NCBI GenBank assembly: GCA_025362395.1
Contig: JANYGK010000106.1
Location: 1-64,000, forward strand
Source of the DNA: Bacteroidota bacterium
GTDB taxonomy: Bacteria; Bacteroidota; Bacteroidia; B-17B0; Aurantibacillaceae
DNA length: 64,000 nt
Direction of reading: 5' to 3'
Part shown: positions 19,301 to 27,956 of the stretch, in pieces
Numbering within the stretch: position 1 is the stretch's first letter
How the letters are laid out: every line of letters begins with the position of its first letter
Made by a program: the position numbers and the translations under genes
The notes under the pieces: generated by a model
The model's database searches: none
What the model saw: the letters and a program-made list of their open reading frames with translations, nothing else
Told to the model about the DNA's origin: nothing

Positions 19301-19793
19301 AAGCAGAACTACCTCCACTACCCTTAAAAACAACATCTATAGCAGTTGGATCAGATATATAAGAGTTTAAAGCATTAAAACTATAACCCCAAGACCAATA
19401 GGCAACGCTATCAATATGTTTAGAAAAGCTGTTAAGGACAAATCGAATACGCGACCTTTTTATATACGGCACACCTGGTACACGAATCTGCGCTCTCCAT
19501 AAGCTATCATAAATGTCATTTACCCATGATACAGTAGCTGCAGCCTCTGCGTAAGTAACGTTATCAAATGGAGCCTGCGTAACAGCCATTTTAAGGTAAT
19601 GAAAATTTAAACGGATGTAAATAATAGAATCATTCGGCAGTGGTAAATAATCATCATAATAATTGCAGTTAAATGCACAATTCGAGACTGGTAAAGCAGC
19701 AGGGCCAGCTACTGTTTTGCAAACCGGATTTTGTGATAAGCAAGTTAAGCTAAGCATTATCAGAAAAGATAAGAGCGGAAATAGTGATTTCAT
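16371..19793 (-). CDS. Secreted zinc metalloprotease with beta-helix region and type IX sorting domain
   Basis: A 1140-residue exported protein with a signal peptide (1-20). The metalloprotease part shows the extended zinc motif HELGHCLGLCH at residues 201-211, i.e. HExxHxxGxxH, preceded by a 150-residue N-terminal domain; this is metzincin/pappalysin (M43-like). Residues ~290-680 form a right-handed parallel beta-helix-like stretch with many short N/G/S-rich turns. A helical region (~780-1020) follows, and a type A sorting domain ends the protein (FNLFPNPTLGGLSILIDMP, HLINGVYLLSASK). Probably cell-surface or released. The beta-helix may bind polysaccharide, which is inference. A terminator separates it from the ribosomal operon upstream. 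Confidence 0.85.
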   Translation of the reverse strand: MKSLFPLLSFLIMLSLTCLSQNPVCKTVAGPAALPVSNCAFNCNYYDDYLPLPNDSIIYIRLNFHYLKMAVTQAPFDNVTYAEAAATVSWVNDIYDSLWRAQIRVPGVPYIKRSRIRFVLNSFSKHIDSVAYWSWGYSFNALNSYISDPTAIDVVFKGSGGSSAWHGYGEANGIPGKAVKFDDFEGGPVYNWWYYPQTLAHELGHCLGLCHTVENCSCMSDIDPIPEAVAGGVCDPLLDSTTTNNMMAQVKFGCNRYLSPRQLDLCHYNIRNTFLFNTLTPASQHYVRTAHSNDNVIITATQTWVSDRYMKGNIIVKPGNTLTIKCTVAMQENGKIIVEKGARLNITGGTVTNIYGRLWKGIEVEGDNTQDQNMVGIYAAHQGYLTVTNGSAISNALVGVCNYTTTANGFCDFASTGGIIFGFSSSFLNNQIDAEFFPYTSAMGNDKSNFSYCSFKVDAPLGMNATPWTRAHLFVANGIRFNSCIFENTSSLANGSRGSAISSLDSHFTIEGFSPNASRVEGFDNGISAGSVNPLKIAVIRNTIIKDNINNSVYLYNMLTPVFEQNTVTTASYGNGVGLYLDNCKYYNIKNNSFEQNSALINGGDVGLYINNSQSGAHSIYRNSFSNFALAIGAMYDNSGISNITDGLKMNCNDFSLQPNAYDITLLGTSPTAMYRQGFVYTGPETLVRNRYAAPATTSYGEVQWYIQGTSMKPYIHGSNTDANAKPTPQPVKSDVVVNIISSSFPFDNGQCPSGIPPVCPMPCFLSYINPLINTAVNENASLQAIYTATLDGGNTSGLLNTVNSRLGEDVIYNEVSVKSPYLSDTVLKAYFKRSATSNSNLKSIYDKNKPVSVDVWQVIVNKNLSATAMQYLNGQQALPGISTRATLEARVNLADFNLKNLAGQKMNYFLNDTLLSSKDSIIAGLTTNLAKWQNADLLLFYAYFNKGAFGQAASVASSIAGSLPKVSNYFTNLILLYTSHDGPNSILTNTVMANFFMDYAADSSNFGYAGAKALLKQIKNINYEIPYLRPLKDGKRMGEENEDGINNNGIATNANFNLFPNPTLGGLSILIDMPDETPENDQEININITDITGRLVHSSTIKNKQQAELDLSHLINGVYLLSASKKDQIIYRNKVVKLN

Positions 19794-19929
19794 AAATTTA
19801 CATTTTAATAGTAAGTAAATAATTAGCTGAAGGGGCCGTGAGATTATTTTATAATCTTTTCAAATGTAAACAATAAATTTTAACAGTTTAATCGACAAGT
19901 AGAGTAATGGTTATTGTTGTGTTAAACAA

Positions 19930-19960
19930 AAAACCCATATACATTAAGTATATGGGTTTT
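19930..19960 (-). terminator. Intrinsic terminator after rplI
   Basis: A 13-bp perfect stem (AAAACCCATATAC pairing with GTATATGGGTTTT) around a 5-base loop, 18 bp past the rplI stop, with the A/T-rich arms giving a U tract on the minus strand. It should end the rpsF-rpsR-rplI transcript before the metalloprotease gene. Confidence 0.8.
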
Positions 19961-19978
19961 AAAATGTATTGATAAATC

Positions 19979-20425
19979 TTACTCAGCTATTACTTCAAAG
20001 TTTACAGTTGCGCTGATCTCTTTGAACAAACGAACTTTAGCAGAATAAGTACCTAACGTTTTAATAGCATCTTCATTCATTTCAATGTTTTTACGTTCAA
20101 CATCGTAACCTGCTTTTTTCAAAGCTTCTGCTAATTGTATGTTAGTGACCGATCCGAAAATTTTTCCGGAATCACCTGCCTTAGCGCCAACTTTTACAGT
20201 TACATCAGCAAATTTAGCCGCGGTTGCAGTTGCTTCAGCACGTAATTTCTGTTCTTTAAATGAGCTTTGTTTAATTTCTTCGGCTTGCATTTTTTTGTTA
20301 CTGTCAGTAGCTAAAACTGCAACTCCCTGGGGAATTAAAAAGTTACGACCGTAACCGTTTTTTACTTTAACGATGTCGTTTTTATATCCTAACCCTTTAA
20401 GGTCTTTCTTTAATATAATTTCCAT
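19979..20425 (-). CDS. rplI: 50S ribosomal protein L9
   Basis: A 148-residue large-subunit protein with the L9 N-terminal domain (MEIILKKDLKGLGYKNDIVK, then NGYGRNFLIPQG) joined by a long helix to the C-terminal rRNA-binding domain (KIFGSVTNIQLAEALKKAG). Normal length. Third gene of the conserved rpsF-rpsR-rplI operon, 19 bp after rpsR, with a terminator right behind it. Confidence 0.98.
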   Translation of the reverse strand: MEIILKKDLKGLGYKNDIVKVKNGYGRNFLIPQGVAVLATDSNKKMQAEEIKQSSFKEQKLRAEATATAAKFADVTVKVGAKAGDSGKIFGSVTNIQLAEALKKAGYDVERKNIEMNEDAIKTLGTYSAKVRLFKEISATVNFEVIAE

Positions 20426-20444
20426 GTTTTGTTTCCTCCTTTAA

Positions 20445-20708
20445 TTATTTTAAACCATCGGCTAAGTAAGGCATTATAGCAATATGGCGCGCGCGCTTAA
20501 CTGCTTGAGACACCTTACGTTGAAATTTTAATGAAGTTCCGGTTAAACGACGAGGTAATAATTTACCTTGCTCATTCACGAACTTTAATAAAAAGTCTGC
20601 GTCTTTGTAATCAATATATTTAATACCTAACTTTTTAAAGCGACAGTATTTTTTCTTTTTAGCCTCAACTGTAGGAGGGTTTAAAAAGCGAACTTCATTT
20701 TTTGCCAT
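20445..20708 (-). CDS. rpsR: 30S ribosomal protein S18
   Basis: An 87-residue small-subunit protein that pairs with S6 on the platform of the 30S subunit. Signature segments [35 protein letters not shown] and [13 protein letters not shown] are all present. It lies between rpsF and rplI with short gaps, as in most bacteria. Confidence 0.98.
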   Translation of the reverse strand: MAKNEVRFLNPPTVEAKKKKYCRFKKLGIKYIDYKDADFLLKFVNEQGKLLPRRLTGTSLKFQRKVSQAVKRARHIAIMPYLADGLK

Positions 20709-20736
20709 TTTCTTAATGTCTTTTTGGAGTTAATAA

Positions 20737-21108
20737 TTAAGCTTCTGCTTTTTTAGTTGATTTTGCAGCTTTTGCTTCAGATTGTCTTCCACGTCTTTTG
20801 TCTGCCCAAGCAGCACTGTGTTTCTCTAAAGCAATGGTTAAGAAACGTAAGATACGTTCGTCACGTTTAAACTGTAATTCTAATTCAGCAATCTCTGTAC
20901 CTTTTCCTGTGTAATCAATCAGGTGATAAAAACCTGTTGTTTTCTTTTGGATAGGGTAAGCCAATTTTTTTAGGCCCCAGTTCTCTCTGTGATTAACTTT
21001 TGCTCCCAAATCCGTTAGGATTTTTTCAAACTTTTTTGCGGCCTCCTTTGCCTGATCTTCAGACAAAACGGGAGTTAAAATGAAGACCGTCTCATAGCGT
21101 TTTTCCAT
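20737..21108 (-). CDS. rpsF: 30S ribosomal protein S6
   Basis: A 123-residue small-subunit protein, the binding partner of S18. The ferredoxin-like core begins MEKRYETVFILTPVL and contains NWGLKKLAYPIQKKTTGFYH. The tail is Ala/Lys-rich (AKAAKSTKKAEA), which is common in this phylum. First gene of the operon. Confidence 0.97.
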   Translation of the reverse strand: MEKRYETVFILTPVLSEDQAKEAAKKFEKILTDLGAKVNHRENWGLKKLAYPIQKKTTGFYHLIDYTGKGTEIAELELQFKRDERILRFLTIALEKHSAAWADKRRGRQSEAKAAKSTKKAEA

Positions 21109-21133
21109 TATTATTTATTTTAAATTAGGGCTG

Positions 21134-21141
21134 CAAATATA
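21134..21141 (-). promoter_or_regulatory. Bacteroidota-type -7 box upstream of rpsF
   Basis: On the minus strand this reads TATATTTG, a match to TAnnTTTG, 26 bp before the rpsF start. The -33 region has no clear TTG at the right distance, so only the -7 box is claimed. Confidence 0.4.
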
Positions 21142-21329
21142 GGCTAATTATTTGATTCTGAAAACATTTTCCATAATTAGTTTCATATCGGAAAAAATTT
21201 AAAGATAGCTAAAGCACTAATAATCAAATATTTAAATATTTTAACGCTATTATCTAAACATTCGCTTAAGCATTTACGTATATTGTAAAAGCTTACATAC
21301 GCTAAAAATAGGGAAGGTTTGTGGCCGTA

Positions 21330-22406
21330 ATGAAATTTAAATTGTTGAAAAAATCACTTTTACTATTTGCATATTCAGGCATTATACTGTTATCTTTTGG
21401 ATGTTATAAACTCATGCAAGTATTCATTTCCATAGCATTTGCCCTTAAGGCTTTTATCGCGCCTCCCGATAGTAATTTATTGGTACCCGTTTCTTTATAC
21501 AGCTTAAGAAATGAGGTAATTATTGTTCCCAATAAAATTACAACGGCTAACTCCGATTTTATATACAACGCTCAAATGTATGAGCTGGGGTGCGATACAT
21601 TATCAAACGTTGTGTTTTGGCGAAATATTATGAGGCTCAATAAAGACACAGCCTTACTTAATTTACCGGAAAACAGGAAAGTAGTATCTAAAGTATGCAT
21701 AAGGTCATGGGATTCGCTGAGCACGGAAAAGAAAACAGCTTATAAAGACAGCTTACGGTCGGCCTATTGCTTATCTGATTCTGCCCGTATTTTACAAACC
21801 AACGGCAAAAGTTTTTTCTACGATTTTGATAAAGCCTCCGCAAATTTTCATAAAGGCATAAACGATTTTATTGATAACGGTGTTGATCCCTGGTACGCGC
21901 AATCCATATTATTAATCGAAAGCCCTAACAAATTGCAAAAGTCTAACGCCGGTGCTTACGGTTCGTTTCAATTAATGAAAGACGTAGCACGCTTGTTCGG
22001 ATTAAAAGTAAATAAATCAATTGATGAGCGTGCAGACTTTGACCGGTCAGCCTACGCGGCCTCAAGCCTTATTAAAAAAATATGCATTCCTAAAACAAAA
22101 CAAATTTTAGATTCTTTAGGAATTAAAGATTACAAGGAAACTGATTTATGGTTCAGGTTATTAGTCATGCATTCATACCACGCAGGAGCCGGTAATGTAA
22201 AAAAAGCGTTATACTCTTTTATGCCTACCGAAGGTAATATGAATTTAATCTATACACTTTGGAAAACAGAAACAAAACATTTCAGGTCTGCCTCACAAAA
22301 CTATTCGCAGTTGGTATTAGCCGCCATGCTTGAAGTTCACGAACGTTACAGCCTTGCGCCTTACCAAGCAAATGCAGATGTTTTCATCAAAAAACAACCT
22401 AATTAA
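21330..22406 (+). CDS. Lytic transglycosylase (SLT domain) protein
   Basis: A 358-residue envelope protein predicted to cleave peptidoglycan glycan strands. An N-terminal membrane helix or lipoprotein-type signal (LLLFAYSGIILLSFGC) is followed by ~170 residues without a clear domain. The lysozyme-like SLT domain (~185-330) has the catalytic Glu in ILLIESPNK and the GAYGSFQLMKDVA signature, plus HSYHAGAGNVKKAL near its end. The ATG at 21330 is preferred to an in-frame GTG nine bases earlier. The 3' end overlaps the convergent cytochrome-like gene by 4 bp. Confidence 0.85.
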   Translation: MKFKLLKKSLLLFAYSGIILLSFGCYKLMQVFISIAFALKAFIAPPDSNLLVPVSLYSLRNEVIIVPNKITTANSDFIYNAQMYELGCDTLSNVVFWRNIMRLNKDTALLNLPENRKVVSKVCIRSWDSLSTEKKTAYKDSLRSAYCLSDSARILQTNGKSFFYDFDKASANFHKGINDFIDNGVDPWYAQSILLIESPNKLQKSNAGAYGSFQLMKDVARLFGLKVNKSIDERADFDRSAYAASSLIKKICIPKTKQILDSLGIKDYKETDLWFRLLVMHSYHAGAGNVKKALYSFMPTEGNMNLIYTLWKTETKHFRSASQNYSQLVLAAMLEVHERYSLAPYQANADVFIKKQPN

Positions 22407-22771
22407 TTATTAGGAGCCCCGGCGTTCAGCCAACATTTAATTTTCTCAATTTTGTCATCTGGTAATCTTCCCGCTGCAGGCATAAATCCGGGTACACCGT
22501 CAATAACCCTTGCTTTAAGCGCACCGCTTTGTGCTTTTGCATAAAGATCAGTGAAACCGGTAAAGTCTCCTGAACCTTGTCCGCCGGGTACATGGCATGT
22601 AGGTATAGCACAGTTAGCCATAACAATAGGCTTTATAGTTGTACTATATTTTACACTGTCGCAATTTAAAACTTTTGGGAGCAAGGCCGGGTCTTTACCA
22701 ACATCCTTAGCACAGGAGTTCATAAATAAAACGGAACTTAACCCTAAAATAATAATGGAAAATATTTTCAT
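22403..22771 (-). CDS. Cytochrome c-like lipoprotein
   Basis: A 122-residue exported lipoprotein: signal peptide with lipobox ending SVLFMNSC. The mature part resembles the planctomycete-type cytochrome c domain, with start SVKYSTTIKPIVMANC, a CAIPTCH segment in place of the usual CxxCH, a PGGQGSGDF turn, MPAAGRLPDD (possible axial Met) and a final CWLNAGAPNN. The heme motif has one extra residue between the cysteines, so covalent heme binding is plausible but not certain. No partner redox gene is adjacent. Confidence 0.7.
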   Translation of the reverse strand: MKIFSIIILGLSSVLFMNSCAKDVGKDPALLPKVLNCDSVKYSTTIKPIVMANCAIPTCHVPGGQGSGDFTGFTDLYAKAQSGALKARVIDGVPGFMPAAGRLPDDKIEKIKCWLNAGAPNN

Positions 22772-23074
22772 AGTTTAGTATGTAATGCAGGCTTAATTAT
22801 AAAATAAAAATTAATTACTTTGAGCTTACAACTACAGAATCAAATTTATAAAATAATATTAAATTACATTAAAAATTATTAGTAATAATAACCTTGTTCT
22901 TTAAGCTTTTAATTTTAACAAATTCACTAATTTTATTCATAATCGGCATAAATTGCTACTATTAGGCTTTGATACACTCACTGTAAAGCAAACGAGTGAA
23001 ACATAAAACCGTAATTTTTTTGGAAATTACTCTTTATTCAATTTTCCTGTTACTTTTAACAAAACAAATTTTTT
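22772..23074. other. Intergenic region between divergent genes, no feature recognised
   Basis: About 300 bp of very AT-rich sequence between the divergent cytochrome-like and response-regulator genes. It must contain both promoters. No convincing TAnnTTTG with a matching -33 element, no hairpin and no small ORF was found. Confidence 0.4.
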
Positions 23075-23752
23075 ATGAGGATCTTAATAATAGAAGATGA
23101 AAAATCGTTGCGCGAAGATGTTGTAGATTATTTATCTGAAAACGGTTATAAATGTGATTTTGCCACCACTGTAAAAAGCAGTATGCAAAAGCTGAATGAT
23201 ACAGTATATAGCTGCGCGTTAATAGATGTTGGTTTACCCGATGGTTCAGGAATGGAAATCGTAGAATATATTAAAAAGCAATTTCCTGAAATGGGAGTTA
23301 TTATCGTTACGGCTAAAAATGCATTAGAAGATAAGTTAACAGGATTGAAAATTGGCGCGGATGATTATTTAACCAAGCCTTTTCATCTATCGGAACTGAG
23401 TGCGCGAATTTATTCCATTATAAGAAGAAGGAACTTTGGGGGTAAAAATTCGTTGATCTTTGAAGGATTAGAAATCGATACAACAGAAAAAAAAGTAACC
23501 GCTAATCAACAACAGCTTCAGCTTACTAAAAAAGAATACGATATATTGGTTTACCTTGCCAGTAACCCTACACACCTTATTACAAAAGAAGCTCTGGCAG
23601 ACGCTATTTGGGGCGATAAAGCGGAAATGGCTTCCTCTTTTGATTTTGTGTACAGCCAGATAAAAAATTTAAAAAAGAAGCTGAACGAAGCAGGGTTAAA
23701 AGATTATATTAAAGTGGTTTACGGTATGGGATATAAATTCAAAGACCAATAG
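23075..23752 (+). CDS. Response regulator, OmpR/PhoB family
   Basis: A 225-residue transcription factor with an N-terminal receiver domain (acidic pocket in IIEDEKSLRED, phospho-acceptor Asp in CALIDVGLPDGSG, Lys in DDYLTKPFH) and a C-terminal winged-helix DNA-binding domain (QLQLTKKEYDILVYLA, VVYGMGYKF). The histidine kinase gene starts 27 bp downstream, so the two form a two-component system of unknown signal. Confidence 0.95.
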   Translation: MRILIIEDEKSLREDVVDYLSENGYKCDFATTVKSSMQKLNDTVYSCALIDVGLPDGSGMEIVEYIKKQFPEMGVIIVTAKNALEDKLTGLKIGADDYLTKPFHLSELSARIYSIIRRRNFGGKNSLIFEGLEIDTTEKKVTANQQQLQLTKKEYDILVYLASNPTHLITKEALADAIWGDKAEMASSFDFVYSQIKNLKKKLNEAGLKDYIKVVYGMGYKFKDQ

Positions 23753-23779
23753 TTTTTCACTCCCTCTTTTTGAAATGCA

Positions 23780-25072
23780 ATGAAGCTTCTTACCAAAACA
23801 AATATTTATATTTCTATTACCACGGCTTTATTGTTTACGTTGGGCGTATTTGTTATTTACCAGGTTATCAGGATAAAGCTGGATAAAGAAGTGGATGAAC
23901 AATTGCTGTCCGCTAAAGTTAAAATTGTTAAGGGACTGAAGGAAGGCATTCCGCCAAAAGAATTTTTATCCAACATAGGACAGAAAATTTACATTAAAGA
24001 AGTGTACAAACAAAACGCATTTGATAACCAATTTATAGAATACGTTGAGGATAAGATAGGTGACCTGCAGGAAATTGAAGGGGGCTCTGAAAATGGCTCT
24101 AAAATTGTTACCCAAAGAGAGCTGCTGTTTCAAACCACTATAAATGATAAAGCTTATGAAGTAACCGTATGCATTTCATTGTCTGAAGGAAAAAAAATGG
24201 GAGAATACATTATCGGTGTTGTATTGATTTTCCTCGTTGTGTCTATTGTTTTTTTATTTTTATTGAACCGTTATATATCCGCGTTTATATGGTCTCCCTT
24301 TTATGATACACTGTCTAAAATAAAAACATGGAATATTAAGAAAAATGAAAATATTGTTTTTAAGCATAATGATATTGATGAGTTTCACCTCCTTAATGAT
24401 ACCGTAAAAGACCTTACGCAACAAATTCAGTTAGACTATTATAACTTAAAAGAATTTACAGAAAACGTGTCGCATGAAGCTCAAACACCTTTATCGATCA
24501 TAAGCACAAAGCTTGAATTATTGATGCAGCAAAGCAATTACAGCGAAAAACAACACGACCATTTATTACAGGCATACAGGGCAACTCAGCGTATGTATAA
24601 ATTAAATGAAGCCCTCATATTGTTAACCCGTATTGAAAACAAACAATTTATTGATAAAAATGAAATTGACCTGACAGATGCTATTGATGATAAAATAGAA
24701 GTGTTGGCAGATTTTATTGAGGCTAAAAATATTTTAATTGAAAAAGAATATAATAAATTAGTAAAAAAGGAGGTCAATTCTGTGCTCTTAACTATTCTCC
24801 TGAACAACTTATTTATTAATGCCATTAAATATAACCTCGATAATGGAGGTGTTATAAAAGTGGTGATCGATGAAAATTCGTTTTCGATTGAAAATACCAG
24901 TGCGATTGATAAAATTGATAAACAGTTTATTTTTGAGCGCTTCAATAAAACCTCTACCTCAGGCTCTTTGGGCGTGGGCTTGTCTTTAATAAAAAAAGTG
25001 GTTGACTTCTTCAATTGGCAGGTTACCTACACTCATAAAGAAGGCATGCATAAGTTTAAAATTTTTATGTAG
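23780..25072 (+). CDS. Sensor histidine kinase
   Basis: A 430-residue membrane kinase. TM1 at residues ~10-30 and TM2 at ~143-163 bracket a ~110-residue periplasmic sensor domain with no recognised fold. The dimerisation/H-box has the phosphorylated His at residue 232 in ENVSHEAQTPLS. The HATPase domain has the N box (LLNNLFINAIKYNLDNGG) and a G box near the end (TSGSLGVGLSLIKKVV). It pairs with the response regulator just upstream. The downstream thioesterase starts 22 bp later and may be co-transcribed. Confidence 0.93.
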   Translation: MKLLTKTNIYISITTALLFTLGVFVIYQVIRIKLDKEVDEQLLSAKVKIVKGLKEGIPPKEFLSNIGQKIYIKEVYKQNAFDNQFIEYVEDKIGDLQEIEGGSENGSKIVTQRELLFQTTINDKAYEVTVCISLSEGKKMGEYIIGVVLIFLVVSIVFLFLLNRYISAFIWSPFYDTLSKIKTWNIKKNENIVFKHNDIDEFHLLNDTVKDLTQQIQLDYYNLKEFTENVSHEAQTPLSIISTKLELLMQQSNYSEKQHDHLLQAYRATQRMYKLNEALILLTRIENKQFIDKNEIDLTDAIDDKIEVLADFIEAKNILIEKEYNKLVKKEVNSVLLTILLNNLFINAIKYNLDNGGVIKVVIDENSFSIENTSAIDKIDKQFIFERFNKTSTSGSLGVGLSLIKKVVDFFNWQVTYTHKEGMHKFKIFM

Positions 25073-25094
25073 TTTCGGTCTTAAAAAAATTAAA

Positions 25095-25535
25095 ATGACT
25101 ACATCTATTTGGTATACTAAGCCCGAGCTACAGGCCATTAATGCTTTGGGTAAAAACAACCTTGGTCAAAATTTAGGAATAGAATTTACAGAGGCAGGGC
25201 CTGATTTTTTAGTGGCCACAATGCCGGTTGACCATCGTACCAAACAGCCCTTTGGCCTTTTACACGGTGGCGCTAATGTAGCCTTAGCAGAAACATTAGG
25301 GAGCGTGGCTTCTTTATTTGTGGTAAATCAGGAGTTATTTATCGGCGTTGGTGTGGAGATAAACGCTAACCATATAAAAGCGGTGCTGTCAGGTAAAGTA
25401 AAAGGGATTTGTACACCGTTAAACATATCCGGCAAAAACCATGTATGGGATATAAAAATTTATAACGATGCGGATGAACTAAGCTGCGTATCAAGGTTTA
25501 CATGCACCATTGTACCCAAAAGTAAATTCTTTTAA
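25095..25535 (+). CDS. Hotdog-fold acyl-CoA thioesterase, PaaI type
   Basis: A 146-residue hotdog enzyme predicted to hydrolyse aromatic or medium-chain acyl-CoA. The catalytic-loop signature is DHRTKQPFGLLHGGANVALAE, with the family HGG and a following acid. The ATG at 25095 is preferred because a longer in-frame extension would lie inside the histidine kinase gene. Exact substrate unknown; the YbdB/menaquinone-type DHNA-CoA thioesterase is an alternative. Confidence 0.88.
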   Translation: MTTSIWYTKPELQAINALGKNNLGQNLGIEFTEAGPDFLVATMPVDHRTKQPFGLLHGGANVALAETLGSVASLFVVNQELFIGVGVEINANHIKAVLSGKVKGICTPLNISGKNHVWDIKIYNDADELSCVSRFTCTIVPKSKFF

Positions 25536-25683
25536 TACCCTAATACTTATTTAAATATACTCAACCGGGTGTTTAGTAGCAGCTATTAAGCGTGTTTATC
25601 CGGTATTAGCTCCGTTTATCTAAAAATCACATTCCAAATCAATTTTTCTGCTAGATTAGCATCCGATTTAAACCATACTACAC

Positions 25684-27849
25684 ATGAAAAAAACTGTTCT
25701 ATTTATTGTTACACTTTCATTTTTATTTAAACCCATAGTCAAAGCCGATGAGGGTATGTGGCTGCCCATGCTTTTAGGCGAGCAAGTATATGCCGACATG
25801 GTAAAAAAAGGCTTAAAAGTGAGCAAGGAACAGCTTTATAGCATGAACCAAGCTTGCATAAAAGATGCCATTATTATTTTTGGCGGCGGTTGCACCGGTG
25901 AAATTGTAAGTAAAGAAGGATTAATTTTCACTAACCACCATTGCGGTTATAGTGCTATTGCAGCGGCCAGCACGGTTGACCATAACTATTTAAAAGACGG
26001 GTTTTGGGCAAAAACAAAACAGGAAGAAATATATGCGCAAGGCATACATGCACAATTCCTAATAAAAATTGTAGACGTTACCGATAAAGTAAATGCAAAA
26101 ATTAAAGAGTTGCCAAGCTCAGAATTAACTCAAAAATTACCGGGCATATTAACCGAAATGGCAACTAAAGAAACGGAAGGCTCAGGCTACGAAGGCCGTG
26201 TTGCCTCTATGTTTAAAGCTAACCAGTTTTTATTATTTGTATATGAGCGTTATAAAGATGTGCGGTTAGTCGGTACACCTCCTGAAAGTATTGGTAAGTT
26301 TGGCGGCGATACGGATAATTGGGAATGGCCCCGCCACACAGGCGATTTTTCTATATTTCGAGTATACACAAACAAAGACGGTAAAGCGGCAGATTACGCA
26401 GCAGACAACATTCCGTTAAAACCAAAATATTCGTTACCTGTTTCTATTAAAGGAGTTAAAGACGGTGATTTTACGATGATTTGGGGTTACCCGGGTGGTA
26501 CAAACCGATACGAAACATCTTACGGTGTTAAATTAAAAACAGATATTGAAAATCCTTCATTGGTAGGTTTACGCGATGCCCGTTTAAAATACATGTTGGA
26601 AGAAATGAAAAAAAGCCCGGCAGTAAAAATTCAATTGGCCGGTTACTATGCAGGAGTTGCAAATTATTGGAAGTTTTTTGACGGGGAATCGAAACAACTC
26701 TTGAAATTTAAAACCTACGAAGAAAAGCAAATCGGTGAAGCAGCTTTTTTAGTATGGGCAAAAGGAAAACCTGAATACGAAAATTTGTTTTTTGATTATC
26801 AAAAAATGTATGAGGCGTGGCGCCCGTATGCTAAGCAAAGAGTTTATATGACAGAAGGTATCTTCGGTTCCCCTTTAATCGCCTTTGCTTCATCCTTACA
26901 AAAACTGGATGGCACACTTTCTAAAAAAGACGTTACTAAAGAAGACATTACCAAAGCAGTGGAAGTTACAAAAACAGCAAGGGCTGCTTTTATCAAATCG
27001 GAGAATGTAGTATCTGATAAAAATATTTTAGCGTATGTAACACAAGCATTCTACATGGATATCGATCCTTCGCAGCATCCGGCAGGCTTTTATAGTATGG
27101 TTAATACTAAGTTCGGTGATTTAAAGACAAAAGCAACCTACGACGCGTTTTCCAATTATGTGTTTACAAATACAGCTTTTTTAGATGATGCCAAGTGGGA
27201 CGCATTAATGGCTAATCCCGATACAGCTGCTTTATACAAAGATCCTGCATTTATGGTGGCCAATGCATTTAACACAAACTTTAATTCTAAATACGCGAAG
27301 CTCTATGCCGATTTTAACTCTCAAAACTTTGTGTTGGGCAAATCGTATTTAAAAGGGATTTTAGAAATGAATAAAAACAAAAAATTGTATCCCGATGCCA
27401 ATTTCACGATGCGTGTAAGCTATGGAGCCGTTAAATCATACTCTCCGAGAGATGCCGTAAAATACAGTCACATCTGTACTTTAAGCGGTGTGTTGGAAAA
27501 ATACAAACCGGGAGATTATGAATTTGATGCACCGGCAAAATTGATCGAATTAGCTAAAGCAAAAGATTTCGGACAATATGCAGATCCTATTGCTAAGGAT
27601 GTAGTCGTTTCTTTTATCAGCTCAAATGACATTACAGGCGGTAACTCAGGCTCACCGGTATTAAACGCTAAAGGTGAATTAATAGGCCTGGCATTTGATG
27701 GTAACTACGAAGCTTTAAGCCACAAAATAGCGTTTGATAAAGACTTGAACCGAACTATTAACTTGGATGTGCGTTATTTATTATGGATCGTTGAAAAGCT
27801 TGGCGGCGCTACTAATATCATTAATGAATTAGACCTAAGAAAAATGTAA
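25684..27849 (+). CDS. S46-family dipeptidyl-peptidase (DPP7-like)
   Basis: Exported serine peptidase of 721 residues that removes dipeptides from peptide N termini in the periplasm. It has a signal peptide (1-21). The trypsin-like catalytic triad is visible: His86 in IFTNHHCGYSAIA, Asp221 in RHTGDFSIFR and Ser655 in GGNSGSPV. Residue 673 is Gly (LAFDGNYEA). In this family Gly there is typical of DPP7 (hydrophobic P1 preference), while DPP11 has Arg. The length and residue numbers match the Porphyromonas enzymes closely. A strong terminator follows. Confidence 0.93.
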   Translation: MKKTVLFIVTLSFLFKPIVKADEGMWLPMLLGEQVYADMVKKGLKVSKEQLYSMNQACIKDAIIIFGGGCTGEIVSKEGLIFTNHHCGYSAIAAASTVDHNYLKDGFWAKTKQEEIYAQGIHAQFLIKIVDVTDKVNAKIKELPSSELTQKLPGILTEMATKETEGSGYEGRVASMFKANQFLLFVYERYKDVRLVGTPPESIGKFGGDTDNWEWPRHTGDFSIFRVYTNKDGKAADYAADNIPLKPKYSLPVSIKGVKDGDFTMIWGYPGGTNRYETSYGVKLKTDIENPSLVGLRDARLKYMLEEMKKSPAVKIQLAGYYAGVANYWKFFDGESKQLLKFKTYEEKQIGEAAFLVWAKGKPEYENLFFDYQKMYEAWRPYAKQRVYMTEGIFGSPLIAFASSLQKLDGTLSKKDVTKEDITKAVEVTKTARAAFIKSENVVSDKNILAYVTQAFYMDIDPSQHPAGFYSMVNTKFGDLKTKATYDAFSNYVFTNTAFLDDAKWDALMANPDTAALYKDPAFMVANAFNTNFNSKYAKLYADFNSQNFVLGKSYLKGILEMNKNKKLYPDANFTMRVSYGAVKSYSPRDAVKYSHICTLSGVLEKYKPGDYEFDAPAKLIELAKAKDFGQYADPIAKDVVVSFISSNDITGGNSGSPVLNAKGELIGLAFDGNYEALSHKIAFDKDLNRTINLDVRYLLWIVEKLGGATNIINELDLRKM

Positions 27850-27864
27850 TTATACTACCTATTT

Positions 27865-27898
27865 AAAAAGCACGGCCTTATAAAGTCGTGCTTTTTTT
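27865..27898 (+). terminator. Intrinsic terminator after the S46 peptidase gene
   Basis: A 10-bp stem AAAAAGCACG pairing with CGTGCTTTTT across a 12-base loop, starting 16 bp past the stop codon, ending in a run of seven T. Confidence 0.8.
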
Positions 27899-27956
27899 AT
27901 GGGTTCATTTAGCATATAACCCTTAAACACCGTATCTTTGATAGAAGAAAAACAGC

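Noticed and set aside
25002-25094. Longer N terminus of the thioesterase
   Set aside because: It would lie inside the histidine kinase gene; the ATG at 25095 gives the normal start.
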